Of a stretch of 64,000 nucleotides of DNA, positions 17,856-26,665 are shown one piece after another (positions within the stretch are counted from its first letter, which is position 1; the number at the start of each line of letters is the position of its first letter). The translations under genes and the position numbers were made by a program. Source of the DNA: JBMDXB01 sp048594975 (lineage in GTDB: Bacteria > Acidobacteriota > Vicinamibacteria > Vicinamibacterales > 2-12-FULL-66-21); contig JBMDXQ010000019.1 of NCBI GenBank assembly GCA_048594975.1, positions 1 to 64,000 of the forward strand, given 5' to 3'. The notes beneath the pieces are model-generated. The model did not search any database. It was not told the origin of the DNA and saw only the letters and a program-made list of their open reading frames with translations.

Positions 17856-18866
17856 ATGGCCCGCGTCATCACGTTGATCCCGGGGGACGGCATCGGCCCC
17901 GAGATCACCGAGTCGGTCGTGCGAACCTTCAGGGCCGCGGCGGTGCCGGTCGAGTGGGACCGCCACGACGCGGGGATGGCGGCGTTCCAGAAGTACAACC
18001 AGTCGCTGCCCGCGGACCTGCTCGCCTCGGTGCACCGCAACAGGGTCGCGCTGAAGGGCCCGGTGACCACCCCGATCGCCGAGGGATTCCGCAGCGTCAA
18101 CGTCGGCCTGCGCAAGGCGCTCGACCTCTACGCGAACCTCCGGCCGGTCCGCAACCTGGCGGGCGTGGAGAGTCGCTTTTCCGGCGTCGACCTGATCATC
18201 GTGCGCGAGAACACCGAGGACCTCTATTCGGGGCTGGAGCACGAGGTCGTCCCCGGCGTGGTCGAGAGCCTGAAGATCATCACCGCACGGGCGTCGACCC
18301 GGATCGCCACGTTCGCCTTCGAGTACGCGCGCGCGCACGGGCGGCACCGCGTCACGGCCATCCACAAGGCCAACATCATGAAGCTCGGCGACGGGCTGTT
18401 CCTCGAGAGCACCCGCGCCGTCGCGCGCGACTACACCGACGTCGCCTACGACGAGCGCATCGTCGACGCGGTGTCGATGCAGCTGGTGATGCGGCCGGAG
18501 AAGTTCGACGTGCTGCTGCTGCCCAACCTGTACGGTGACATCGTCTCCGACCTGTGCGCCGGCCTGGTCGGCGGCCTGGGCGTCGTGCCCGGCGCCAACA
18601 TCGGCGAGGAGTGCTCGGTGTTCGAGGCGGTGCACGGCAGCGCCCCCGACATCGCCGACAAGAACCTGGCCAACCCCACGGCGCTGCTGCTCTCGGCGCT
18701 GATGATGCTCGACCACCTCGGCGAGCGGGAGCGGTCCGAGCGGATCCGCGCGGCGCTGACGGAGGTGCTCACCGCCGGGCGGGTCCGCACCCGCGACCTG
18801 GGCGGTACCGCCTCGACGACGGAGTTCACCGATGCGATCTGCCGGGAGGTCGAGAAGTCCAGCTGA
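17856..18866 (+). CDS. NAD-dependent isocitrate dehydrogenase, IDH3/IMDH-type
   Basis: A 336-residue beta-decarboxylating dehydrogenase. It begins ITLIPGDGIGPEI and has the substrate loop FRSVNVGLRKALDLYANLRP, the VRENTEDLY segment, the catalytic Lys in HKANIMK and the metal site in LLLPNLYGDIVSDL. The serine in the FRS loop and the ENTEDLYSG segment favour isocitrate over isopropylmalate; homoisocitrate or tartrate remains possible. It would feed the TCA cycle. There is no separate promoter; it follows the GAF gene by 2 nt. Confidence 0.85.
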   Translation: MARVITLIPGDGIGPEITESVVRTFRAAAVPVEWDRHDAGMAAFQKYNQSLPADLLASVHRNRVALKGPVTTPIAEGFRSVNVGLRKALDLYANLRPVRNLAGVESRFSGVDLIIVRENTEDLYSGLEHEVVPGVVESLKIITARASTRIATFAFEYARAHGRHRVTAIHKANIMKLGDGLFLESTRAVARDYTDVAYDERIVDAVSMQLVMRPEKFDVLLLPNLYGDIVSDLCAGLVGGLGVVPGANIGEECSVFEAVHGSAPDIADKNLANPTALLLSALMMLDHLGERERSERIRAALTEVLTAGRVRTRDLGGTASTTEFTDAICREVEKSS

Positions 18867-18871
18867 TCTGG

Positions 18872-18877
18872 TATAGT
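18872..18877 (+). promoter_or_regulatory. -10 box TATAGT
   Basis: TATAGT lies 11 nt before ATG 18889 in the 22-nt gap after the isocitrate dehydrogenase gene, so the acyltransferase gene probably has its own promoter with a leader of only a few bases. Confidence 0.45.
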
Positions 18878-18888
18878 GCGGCTCTCCC

Positions 18889-20025
18889 ATGCTCGACGAC
18901 ATCACGCAGGCGGTGCTGGCGCGGGAAGAGGTCGCCCGCTACCTGCGCGGCGGATCCGGCGAGTCGGAGCTGGACGCGCGCGAGCGCATTTACGCCTACC
19001 TCGACGAGCTTCGCACCACGCAGCGCTACTCGATCTACCGAGCCCTCAAGCATCCCCTGTATCCGATCCTGCGCAAGATCGACCGCATCGACGAGCACGT
19101 GGAGATCGCGCAGCAGGCCACGCGCCTCGGGCGGGTCATCTACATTTCGAACCACAAGAGCCACCTCGATTACCTCGTCGAGCCGCTGGTGCTCGACGAC
19201 AACGGCGTACGGCCGCCGGTCATTGCCGCCGGCATCAACCTGTTCGGAGGACCGCTCGGGCTCCTGCATCGCCACGTCACCGGCGCCATCCCCATCCGCC
19301 GCAATGCCAAAGACCCGGCGTATCTCGTCACGCTCAAGGCGTACGTCGCCGAGTTGCTCCACCGCCACGACCTGCTCTTCTACATCGAGGGCGGGCGCAG
19401 TTACTCGGGCGAGCTCAAGCCGGCGAAGACCGGGCTGCTGCACGCCGCGATGCAGGCGCGTCGCACCGACTCGGTCATCGTGCCGATGGCGGTGGCCTAC
19501 GACGTGGTGCTCGAGGACCACATCCTCGCCCACCAGGGAGCGAAGCGGCGGCAGCGGCCGTTCGCGCGCGAGGTGGCGGAGATGGTGCGCTATGCCGTCG
19601 GCTACCAGTCGCGCGCCTTCGTCACCTTCGGCGAACCGATCCCGCTGAGCGGGCACGACGCGGATTCGCGGCGCCAGATCATGGACCTGGCGCACCTTAC
19701 GCACGAGACGATCGGCCGGCTGTACAAAGTGCTGCCGACGGCGGTGATTGCCGCGGCGATGCGGCCGTCGCTCACCCACCGCGAGCTCGAGGCGCGGGCG
19801 GACGCGATCGTCGAGGGGCTGCGGAGTGCGAGGGCGAACCTCGGGGTCGATTCGGGTCGGGCGGCGCTCGAGCTCGGCGCCGAGCCGCTCGCGGCGCGCG
19901 GCATCATCCACATCGAACGTGGCGGACGCTACCGCGTGCGCGAGCGCACCGTGCTGCGCTACTACGCGCGCACCATCCAGCACCTCCTCGCCGGCAGCCG
20001 CCGCACGCCGCCGCGCACTCACTGA
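18889..20025 (+). CDS. glycerol-3-phosphate acyltransferase, PlsB-like
   Basis: A 378-residue membrane-associated acyltransferase of the PlsB/GPAT type, adding the first acyl chain to glycerol-3-phosphate. The catalytic HX4D motif is in SNHKSHLDYLVE (about residues 84-95); block II includes GAIPIRR, block III FYIEGGRSYSG, and block IV IVPMAVAYD. It is about half the length of E. coli PlsB, so only the catalytic core is present. The stop overlaps the start of the proline dehydrogenase gene by one base (TGATG). Confidence 0.85.
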   Translation: MLDDITQAVLAREEVARYLRGGSGESELDARERIYAYLDELRTTQRYSIYRALKHPLYPILRKIDRIDEHVEIAQQATRLGRVIYISNHKSHLDYLVEPLVLDDNGVRPPVIAAGINLFGGPLGLLHRHVTGAIPIRRNAKDPAYLVTLKAYVAELLHRHDLLFYIEGGRSYSGELKPAKTGLLHAAMQARRTDSVIVPMAVAYDVVLEDHILAHQGAKRRQRPFAREVAEMVRYAVGYQSRAFVTFGEPIPLSGHDADSRRQIMDLAHLTHETIGRLYKVLPTAVIAAAMRPSLTHRELEARADAIVEGLRSARANLGVDSGRAALELGAEPLAARGIIHIERGGRYRVRERTVLRYYARTIQHLLAGSRRTPPRTH

Positions 20026-20960
20026 TGATCGACCAGGCATCCAAGGCCTTTTTTCACCTCCTCGCCGGCAGCTCGGTCCTGAAACAACTGGCGTCGCGAT
20101 ACGGCATGCGGAAGCCGGGCAGCTTCGCGCGGCGGTTCATCGCCGGCGAGAGCATCGACGAGGCCGTCACCGCGGTCCGCGCGATCGAAGCATCGGGCAT
20201 GCACATCACCCTCGACCATCTCGGCGAGAGCGTCGCCACGATGGCCGAGGCCGACGCCGCCACCCGCTCCTACCTGGCCATCGTCGACCGGATGGTGTCC
20301 GCGGGGATCGGCCGCAACCTCTCGCTGAAGCTCACGCAGCTCGGGCTGACGATCGACCGCGCCACCTGCGTCGACAACCTGCGCCGGATCCTGGACGCGG
20401 CATCGACGCACGACTGCTTCGTGCGCATCGACATGGAGGACTCGCCGTTCACCCAGGTCACGCTCGACATCTTCGAGACGATGTGGCAGCAGGGCTACCG
20501 CAACGTCGGCACCGTGCTGCAGTCCTGCCTGCGCCGCAGCCTCGAGGACGCGCGGCGGCTGAACGCCCTCGGCGCGCGCGTGCGCCTGGTGAAAGGGGCC
20601 TACAAGGAACCGCGCACCGTCGCCTACCAGAAGAAGGCGGACGTGGACGCCGCGTTCGTCGCGATCATGCGCGAGCTGCTCTGCGCCGGCACCTACCCGG
20701 CGATTGCGACCCACGACGTAGCGATCATCGAGGGCACCAAGACATTCGCACGGCAGCGCGGGATCGCCGCCGACCGCTACGAGTTCCAGATGTTGTACGG
20801 CATTCGCCGGGACGTGCAGGTAGGATTGATCGCCGAGGGCTACCGGATGCGCGTCTACGTACCATTCGGCCGCGAATGGTTCCCTTACTTCATGCGGCGG
20901 CTCGGCGAACGGCCCGCGAATATCGGATTCGTAATTCGGGGAATCCTCGGAGAGCGATAA
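20025..20960 (+). CDS. proline dehydrogenase, monofunctional
   Basis: This FAD enzyme oxidises proline to pyrroline-5-carboxylate. The 311-residue length fits the short bacterial PutA/PRODH core. Visible elements are the TLDHLGES strand, LKLTQLGL, RIDMEDSP, VRLVKGAYKEP and, near the end, RVYVPFGREWFPYFMRRLGERP, the substrate-binding Arg-rich signature. It overlaps the upstream acyltransferase gene by 1 nt, so translation is coupled. A P5C dehydrogenase is not in the window. Confidence 0.93.
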   Translation: MIDQASKAFFHLLAGSSVLKQLASRYGMRKPGSFARRFIAGESIDEAVTAVRAIEASGMHITLDHLGESVATMAEADAATRSYLAIVDRMVSAGIGRNLSLKLTQLGLTIDRATCVDNLRRILDAASTHDCFVRIDMEDSPFTQVTLDIFETMWQQGYRNVGTVLQSCLRRSLEDARRLNALGARVRLVKGAYKEPRTVAYQKKADVDAAFVAIMRELLCAGTYPAIATHDVAIIEGTKTFARQRGIAADRYEFQMLYGIRRDVQVGLIAEGYRMRVYVPFGREWFPYFMRRLGERPANIGFVIRGILGER

Positions 20961-21143
20961 CAATCTGCGCCGCGGGCCGCAACTCGCGCCAGGAGGGCCC
21001 GCGAAGTGTATGCATTGCGCATCCAGCTTCCGTTGCGCGATCCGAACCACTACACACAGGCCCGACGCCTGTTCGGCCGCCAGAACCGAACGGTCCCGCT
21101 AACCCACTGGTCCAGCTGGAGTTCTGTCAGGAACTTACGGCCG

Positions 21144-21159
21144 TGGCATACCTCTTGAT
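21144..21159 (+). promoter_or_regulatory. candidate sigma-54 -24/-12 site
   Basis: TGGCATACCTCTTGAT matches the TGGCAY-N5-TTG spacing of sigma-54 promoters, with A instead of C in the -12 GC. It would give a leader of about 65 nt for the small zinc-ribbon gene. A sigma-70 reading is possible. Confidence 0.35.
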
Positions 21160-21234
21160 ATTCCTGAGTCCGGGACGGAGGGGAACGGCCGAGCAAGACT
21201 CGGCGTCCTAGGTGGAGATACCAGGGAGAAGCCC

Positions 21235-21528
21235 ATGGTGACCAATTATCCCCAGCGACTCACGGCGGCAACGGAGGCCGGCAACGACGTTTCAGAAGGA
21301 CTCGTCACGCGCGTCATGGGACGCCTCGGGCAGCTCCTGTGCGGCCTGCGGGGACACGACTCGGTGCTTCATTTCCAGGGGAACCGCGTCATGATGCGGT
21401 GCACCTCGTGCGGCCACGATACGCCCGGCTGGGAAATCAGCGGACGCGGCCCACGCCGCCGCTTCGAGGGAGATGCCCGCCGTCACCTGGTCGCCCCGCA
21501 GCGCCTCGTGCTGCGCAAGTCCGCATAG
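21235..21528 (+). CDS. small zinc-ribbon-like protein
   Basis: A 97-residue protein of unknown function. Residues about 56-61 contain CTSCGHDTPGW, one CxxC knuckle; a second pair is not obvious, although a Cys (GQLLCGLRGHD) precedes it and could complete a site. The C-terminus is basic. The ATG has a strong AGGGAGA 5-6 nt upstream, unlike most genes here. It stands alone: a 274-nt region precedes it and a 12-bp hairpin follows. Confidence 0.7.
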   Translation: MVTNYPQRLTAATEAGNDVSEGLVTRVMGRLGQLLCGLRGHDSVLHFQGNRVMMRCTSCGHDTPGWEISGRGPRRRFEGDARRHLVAPQRLVLRKSA

Positions 21529-21540
21529 ACCACTCCTCGC

Positions 21541-21567
21541 GGATGGGACGCCGCCGGCGTCCCATCC
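21541..21567. terminator. 12-bp hairpin between convergent genes
   Basis: Arms 21541-21552 and 21556-21567 pair perfectly (GGATGGGACGCC with GGCGTCCCATCC) around a 3-nt loop. There is no T-tract. Its position between two convergent stops suggests a bidirectional terminator or 3'-end stabiliser. Confidence 0.55.
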
Positions 21568-21599
21568 CCTCATCCGGTTCCGGATCCCGTACGCGTCAG

Positions 21600-22733
21600 C
21601 TAGACCCAGAGTTCGGCGAGCCGCACGAGCGCGTCGCGGCAGGTGATGACGTCGGCGACGTTCACATACTCCTCTGTACTGTGCAGCCCGGCACCGCCCG
21701 GGCCGAAGAGCACGGACGGAATCCCTGCTGCCCCGAGCACCGCGGCATCGGTCCAGAAGCTCATGCCGGTGGTTGCGCTGCGGCAGCCGGCAGACGTGGC
21801 CGCCGCGTGCAAGGTCTCGGGCAGCGCGTGCCCGTCGTCGGGCAGATTGTAGGCAGGCCGCGAGAACACCAGGCGACAGCTCGCGCGGAAGGTCGGGTCT
21901 TCGCGGGAGAGGGGGTCGAGGATCGCGCGCAGCTCCGCGGCCGTGGTGGCGTCGCTCTCGCCGGCGACGGTGCGGCGTTCGAGCTGCAGCCGGCAGCGAT
22001 CGGGGTAGCTGCTCAACTCGCGCCCGCCGTCGATGATCGAGGCGTGCAGCGACGGCGTTCCCATGACCGGATGCTCGGGGCGCGACTGGAGATCACGGTC
22101 GAGCCCTTCAAGCGCCTGCAGCACGCGTCCCATGCGGACGATGGCGTCGATCCCTTCCTTCGGACGACTGCCGTGGGCGGCGCGGCCGTGCGTCTCGATC
22201 TCGAACCACGCGAAGCCACGATGGCCGATGCCGATCTGCAGGTCCGTCGGCTCGGTCACGACCGCGGCGTCGGCTGTCCACGTCCTGACCAGCGCGTCGG
22301 CGCCCAGGCTCGCATACTCCTCATCGACGACCGCGGCGACGATGACGCGGCCGCGCCGCCAGCGGCGCCCGATCAGCATCCGCGCGGCGTCGATCATCGC
22401 GGCGACTCCGCCCTTCATATCCTGCGCCCCGCGTCCGTAGAGGCGCCCCTCTTTCTCCACCGGGTCGAAGGGCGCGGGCATGCCCTCGACGCCGACGGTG
22501 TCGACGTGCCCGCACAGCATCACCGACCGGCCCGGTTCCGTACCGTCGAGAACGCCGACGACGTTGGGGCGGCCGGGCGCGGCGTCGTCCAGGTGAACGT
22601 CGAGACCGAGCGCGCGCAGGTGCTGCGCGATCGCGGCGGCGATCTGGGCCTCCCCAGCGGCGCCAGGTACGAGCGAGGGATTCACCGAATCGATGGCGAC
22701 CAGCTCGCGGAGAAGGCGGATGCAGGGATCCAT
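21600..22733 (-). CDS. M20-family deacylase/peptidase (ArgE/DapE-like)
   Basis: A 377-residue dinuclear-zinc amidohydrolase. Metal motifs are LCGHVDTV, GRGAQDMKGG, the catalytic/ligand pair VVDEEY, and a C-terminal His in GGAGLHSTEEYV. The dimerisation lid domain lies between about residues 175 and 285. ArgE, DapE and carboxypeptidase G2-type enzymes share these motifs, so the acyl substrate is open. The start codon has neither a clear Shine-Dalgarno nor a TANNNT hexamer; ATG 22733 is the first in frame. Confidence 0.85.
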   Translation of the reverse strand: MDPCIRLLRELVAIDSVNPSLVPGAAGEAQIAAAIAQHLRALGLDVHLDDAAPGRPNVVGVLDGTEPGRSVMLCGHVDTVGVEGMPAPFDPVEKEGRLYGRGAQDMKGGVAAMIDAARMLIGRRWRRGRVIVAAVVDEEYASLGADALVRTWTADAAVVTEPTDLQIGIGHRGFAWFEIETHGRAAHGSRPKEGIDAIVRMGRVLQALEGLDRDLQSRPEHPVMGTPSLHASIIDGGRELSSYPDRCRLQLERRTVAGESDATTAAELRAILDPLSREDPTFRASCRLVFSRPAYNLPDDGHALPETLHAAATSAGCRSATTGMSFWTDAAVLGAAGIPSVLFGPGGAGLHSTEEYVNVADVITCRDALVRLAELWV

Positions 22734-22827
22734 CGCAGCGGCGACGCTCGACGATCTGCGACAGGAGGACGGGTCCGGGCGCCGCTACTGTCGGCAGACA
22801 ACGAAAGGTCGAGTGCCCCCGTTACAG

Positions 22828-22833
22828 TATCAT
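22828..22833 (+). promoter_or_regulatory. -10 box TATCAT, leaderless type
   Basis: TATCAT lies 6 nt before GTG 22840, which decides this start for the SDR gene over upstream in-frame codons. Confidence 0.5.
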
Positions 22834-22839
22834 GCGCCC

Positions 22840-23628
22840 GTGACGCTCACGGGACGCGTGGCCGCGATCACCGGCGCGTCGTCAGGGATCGGCCTGGCGT
22901 GCGCGCAGGAGCTCGCCCGGCGGGGTGTCGCGGTCGTCCTCGGCGCGCGCCGGGAAGACCGGCTCGGCCAGGCGGTGCGCGAGATTCGCGCTGCCGGCGG
23001 CCGCGCGGAGAGCATCGCCGCGGACGTGACCGGGGAAGTCGACCTGCTGGCGATGGTGGCGCGGGAGGCGTTTGGCGGCCTCGACATCATGATCTGCAAC
23101 GCCGGATTCGGCTTCTACGGTACCGTCGAGCAGACGCCGCCGGAGGTCATGCGGCGCATGATGGACGTCAACTTCATGGGCAGCTACTACGGCGCGCGCG
23201 CGGCGCTGCCGGTGTTCCGCGCGCAGGGACGGGGGCACCTGGTGTTCGTGTCGTCGGTCGTGGCGCGCCGCGGGATCTCGGCGATGAGCGGCTACAGCGC
23301 GACCAAGGCGGCACAGGCAGGGTTTGCCGAGTCGCTGCGCGCGGAGTTCGCCGGCACCGGCATCCACGTCAGCGTCGTCTTCCCGATCTCGACGGTCAGC
23401 GAGTTCCGCGAGGCGATGGAGCGCGACTACGGGTACTCGGTCGCCGGCGTGGGACCGCAGCAGGGCGCCGAACACGTCGCACGGCGCATCGCCGACTGCC
23501 TCGAGCGCCCCCGACCCGAGGTCTACCCGTACCGCCGCGCGAGGCTCCTGGGCATCCTCAGCCAGGTCGCGCCGGCGTTCACCGACCGCTTCGTCGGCCG
23601 GTTCGGCCGGCGCCGCGACACCCGATGA
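22840..23628 (+). CDS. short-chain dehydrogenase/reductase
   Basis: A 262-residue classical SDR. The cofactor motif GASSGIGLA is near residue 13; the NAG-type motif is ICNAGFG; the catalytic set is Ser in VSSVV, then Tyr and Lys in SGYSATKAA. The Arg-rich segment GARRED after beta-2 suggests NADPH. The C-terminus has a hydrophobic/basic tail (RRARLLGILSQVAPAF) that may touch the membrane. The substrate is unknown. The stop overlaps the start of the CCA-adding enzyme gene by 4 nt (ATGA). Confidence 0.87.
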   Translation: MTLTGRVAAITGASSGIGLACAQELARRGVAVVLGARREDRLGQAVREIRAAGGRAESIAADVTGEVDLLAMVAREAFGGLDIMICNAGFGFYGTVEQTPPEVMRRMMDVNFMGSYYGARAALPVFRAQGRGHLVFVSSVVARRGISAMSGYSATKAAQAGFAESLRAEFAGTGIHVSVVFPISTVSEFREAMERDYGYSVAGVGPQQGAEHVARRIADCLERPRPEVYPYRRARLLGILSQVAPAFTDRFVGRFGRRRDTR

Positions 23629-24974
23629 TCGCCGCCGCGATCGCGGATCGCGTGCGGGCGGCGGGCGGGCGCGCGCTGGTCGTGGGCGGCTGGGTCCGCG
23701 ACCGCCTCATGGACCGCCCGTCCAAGGACGTCGACATCGAGGTCTACGGCATTCCCGCATACGAGCTGCACGAGCTCCTGAAGACGTTCGGGCCGGTGAA
23801 CACCGTCGGTGAAAGCTTCACCGTCTACAAGGTGGCGGGCGTCGACGTCGCGCTGCCGCGCCGCGAGTCGAAGATCGCGCGCGGACATCGCGGTTTCGAG
23901 GTCACCGGCGATCCGACCATGACGGCGGAGGAGGCGGCGCGACGCCGTGATTTCACGATCAACGCGATTGCCTGGGATCCGCTGACCGGCGAGTACGTGG
24001 ACCCGGCCGACGGGCGCAGCGACATCGAGGCGCGGATCCTCCGCGCCGTCGATCCCAGGACCTTTGCCGAGGACAGCCTGCGCGTACTCCGTGCCGTCCA
24101 GTTCGCCGCGCGCTTCGGGTTCGAGCTGGAGCCGCAGACGCGCGCGATCTGCAGGGCGATCCCGCTCGACGACCTCCCGCCCGAGCGGATCTGGGGAGAG
24201 ATCGAGAAGCTGCTGCTGCAGGCGCCGCGTCCGTCGATCGGCCTCACCCTCGCGCTCGACCTCGGGGTCATTGACCGGTTGTTCCCGGAGCTGGCGGCAA
24301 CGGTCGGCTGTGCCCAGGAACCGGAGTGGCACCCCGAAGGCGACGTCTGGGTCCACACGCTGATGGTGGTCGACGAGGCGAGGCAGGGTATCGAGGATCT
24401 GGATCATGCGGGCAAGGTGGCGCTGATGCTGGGCGCGCTCTGCCACGACCTCGGCAAGCCGGCCACGACCGCCGCGATCGACGGGCGTATCCGATCGATG
24501 GAGCACGAGCGGGCGGGGCTGGCGCCGGCGACCGCGCTGCTCGATCGGCTCAACATGCACACCATCGGCGGGTTCGACGTCCGCCGGCACGTCCTGGGAA
24601 TGGTGGCGCACCACCTGAAGCCGCTGTCGTTCCACAAGGCGGAACCGCGCGCCGGCGACGGCGCCTTCCGTCGGCTCGCGCAGAAAGTCGACCTGGAGCT
24701 GCTCGGGCGGCTGGCGCTCTCGGACTGCCGCGGCCGAACCGGCGCGTTCGACTGCTCCGGCATCGACTGGTTCCTGCAGCGCGCGCGCGAGCTCGGCGTG
24801 CAGCACGCGCCGCCGGAGCCGCTCGTCAAGGGACGGCACCTGCTGGCGCTCGGGCTCGAGCCCGGCCCGCGCGTCGGCGAGATCCTGCGCCAGATCTACG
24901 AGCGCCAGCTCGATGGCACGGTCACGTCGGTCGACGAGGGGATCGCGTTCGCGAGACAGCTGCTCGGCAGGTAG
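23625..24974 (+). CDS. cca: CCA-adding enzyme / polynucleotide adenylyltransferase with HD domain
   Basis: A 449-residue class II nucleotidyltransferase that adds or repairs the tRNA 3' CCA end. The head motif is VVGGWVRDRLMDRPSKDVDIE with the metal-binding D-x-D; RRDFTINAIAWDP and EDSLRVLRAVQFAARF follow, the latter being the template-site region. An HD domain (ALCHDLGKP, about residues 268-276) lies in the C-terminal half, as in E. coli Cca, which has phosphohydrolase activity. A pure poly(A) polymerase role is less likely. It is coupled by ATGA overlap to the SDR gene. Confidence 0.9.
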   Translation: MIAAAIADRVRAAGGRALVVGGWVRDRLMDRPSKDVDIEVYGIPAYELHELLKTFGPVNTVGESFTVYKVAGVDVALPRRESKIARGHRGFEVTGDPTMTAEEAARRRDFTINAIAWDPLTGEYVDPADGRSDIEARILRAVDPRTFAEDSLRVLRAVQFAARFGFELEPQTRAICRAIPLDDLPPERIWGEIEKLLLQAPRPSIGLTLALDLGVIDRLFPELAATVGCAQEPEWHPEGDVWVHTLMVVDEARQGIEDLDHAGKVALMLGALCHDLGKPATTAAIDGRIRSMEHERAGLAPATALLDRLNMHTIGGFDVRRHVLGMVAHHLKPLSFHKAEPRAGDGAFRRLAQKVDLELLGRLALSDCRGRTGAFDCSGIDWFLQRARELGVQHAPPEPLVKGRHLLALGLEPGPRVGEILRQIYERQLDGTVTSVDEGIAFARQLLGR

Positions 24975-24977
24975 AAT
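24972..24977 (+). promoter_or_regulatory. -10 box TAGAAT overlapping the cca stop
   Basis: The TAG stop of the CCA-enzyme gene is the first half of TAGAAT, which lies 8 nt before ATG 24986. Confidence 0.5.
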
Positions 24978-24985
24978 CTCGCGTG

Positions 24986-25717
24986 ATGCTCCCGTCGTTC
25001 TCCCGTCTCCCCGGCTGCCTCGCGCTGCTCGTGTGCGCCTTTTCCACCGTCGCCGCGGCACAGGGGCGGGATCCCGACCACCGACCGATCGGATGGTTCG
25101 CCGCCGACGCACGCGGCGTGTTCGCCAATTACGAGGAAGACCCCGGCCTCGCGGAGTTCCTCGACGTGGCGGACGAGAACCTGCCCGCCCGCGGGCGCGG
25201 CATCGTGTTCGGCGCGCACGTCTACCCGCTGCACCTCGGGCGCTACGTCGCCGTCGGGTTCGGCGGCGAACTGATGTTCAGCCGCGGCAGCAGGACGCTG
25301 CAGCCGGAGGAGGACGAGGAGGACGCGCCGGCCCTCGAAGGTCCGACCGTGAAGGAGCGGCTCTCCGCGGTGTCGCCGCAGGTCTCGCTGAACTTCGGCG
25401 GCCGCGACGGCTGGAGCTATCTGAGCGGCGGCATCGGCTGGACCAGGCTCAGGGCCGAGGTCGAGCGGGTGGCAGCGCCGCCCGCCACGCCGCCGACAAC
25501 ACCCCCGGCACCCGTGGCGCCGACCGCCACGGATCCCACGGCGCGATCGAGCACGATCAACTACGGCGGCGGCGCGCGGTGGTTCATGAAGAAGCACCTG
25601 GCGCTCAGTCTGGACCTGCGGTTCTACGCGATCCGGCCGCAGACCGGCACCGCCACGCGCCCGACGCTGCGCCGCGCGACGGTGTTGACGTTGAACGCCG
25701 GCGTCGCGTTCAAGTAG
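24986..25717 (+). CDS. outer-membrane beta-barrel protein, hypothetical
   Basis: A 243-residue exported protein with a signal peptide (LALLVCAFSTVAAAQG, cleavage near residue 25). The mature part alternates polar and hydrophobic residues in strands, has a Pro/Thr/Ala-rich loop (about residues 160-190) and ends in an aromatic-containing strand (LTLNAGVAFK), consistent with an OmpA-like small barrel. Function unknown. The ATG follows TAGAAT by 8 nt. Confidence 0.75.
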   Translation: MLPSFSRLPGCLALLVCAFSTVAAAQGRDPDHRPIGWFAADARGVFANYEEDPGLAEFLDVADENLPARGRGIVFGAHVYPLHLGRYVAVGFGGELMFSRGSRTLQPEEDEEDAPALEGPTVKERLSAVSPQVSLNFGGRDGWSYLSGGIGWTRLRAEVERVAAPPATPPTTPPAPVAPTATDPTARSSTINYGGGARWFMKKHLALSLDLRFYAIRPQTGTATRPTLRRATVLTLNAGVAFK

Positions 25718-25723
25718 CGAGAT

Positions 25724-26611
25724 CTAGGCAGCCTCGCGTCCGCGCCGCCACTCCTCGAACAGCCGCGGCGCATTGCCCGCCACCGACCGCAGCGCCGGCT
25801 GCCATCCCAGCGCCCGCACACGCGGGCTGCGCATGATCTGGTCGAGCGCGAGCGCGTCGGCGTACGGCCCCATCTTGTGGCGGGCCTCCTCGATCGGTAC
25901 GTGGCGGATGCTCGGCCGGATCTTCACGTGGTCCGCGATGGCGGTGACCACGTCGTTGACCCGCTCGTCCCCCTCGTCGTTCACGTGGAAGATGCCGGAG
26001 GCCTCCTCGCTCTGCACCAGCCGCAGGTAGGCGTCGCCGAGATCGCGGTCGTAGACGAGCGGCCAGTGGTTGTCGCCGCTCCCGATCACGCGGACCAACC
26101 CGTTCGCCGCGTCGCGAAACAGGTCGGAGACGATGCCGCGCGCACCGCCGTAGACGATGCCCGGACGGACGACGATCGTCCGCATCGGCGCCTCGAGCAC
26201 GCGCTGTTCGTGCGGTGCCCGCCAGGCGGTGATCCCGGCCGGGTTGATCGGCGCGTGCTCGTCTGCCCCGTGCGGCGAGGGCCCGAGGATCCACGCGCCG
26301 GACGTGTAAACGAACACGCGAGCGCGGCTGCCGGCCTCGAGCAGGGTGTCGACGGCGGTCGCGTCCAGGTGCGGCCCGCGCGGCGAGTAGTCGATGGCGG
26401 TGTGGATGAGGACGGCGGCAGCGGCGGCGGCAGCGGAGTACGAGGCAGGTTCGCCGAGGTCGCCAAGGACGGGGTGCGCACCCCGCGCGGTCACGGCGGC
26501 GGCTCCCTCGCTGTGCCGGACGAGCGCATCGACCTGGTGGCCGGCGCGGACGAAGGCGTCGAGGATCGCCGTGCCGAGGTACCCGGTGCCGCCCGTCAGG
26601 AACATTCGCAT
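25724..26611 (-). CDS. NAD(P)-dependent epimerase/dehydratase (extended SDR)
   Basis: A 295-residue extended SDR. The dinucleotide motif is FLTGGTGYLG at the N-terminus; the third-strand VYTSGAW supplies the Ser and VRPGIVYGGA follows. The usual YxxxK is not evident where expected, so it may be an atypical family member that binds NAD(P)(H) without epimerase chemistry. The start could also be the ATG at 26605. It shares a minus-strand run with the DAC-like gene upstream, 54 nt away. Confidence 0.8.
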   Translation of the reverse strand: MRMFLTGGTGYLGTAILDAFVRAGHQVDALVRHSEGAAAVTARGAHPVLGDLGEPASYSAAAAAAAVLIHTAIDYSPRGPHLDATAVDTLLEAGSRARVFVYTSGAWILGPSPHGADEHAPINPAGITAWRAPHEQRVLEAPMRTIVVRPGIVYGGARGIVSDLFRDAANGLVRVIGSGDNHWPLVYDRDLGDAYLRLVQSEEASGIFHVNDEGDERVNDVVTAIADHVKIRPSIRHVPIEEARHKMGPYADALALDQIMRSPRVRALGWQPALRSVAGNAPRLFEEWRRGREAA

Positions 26612-26665
26612 CTGCTCACCACCCGAAGCCCCCCGGCCCCGGGGCCGGGTCCGGCGCGTTCCCGA

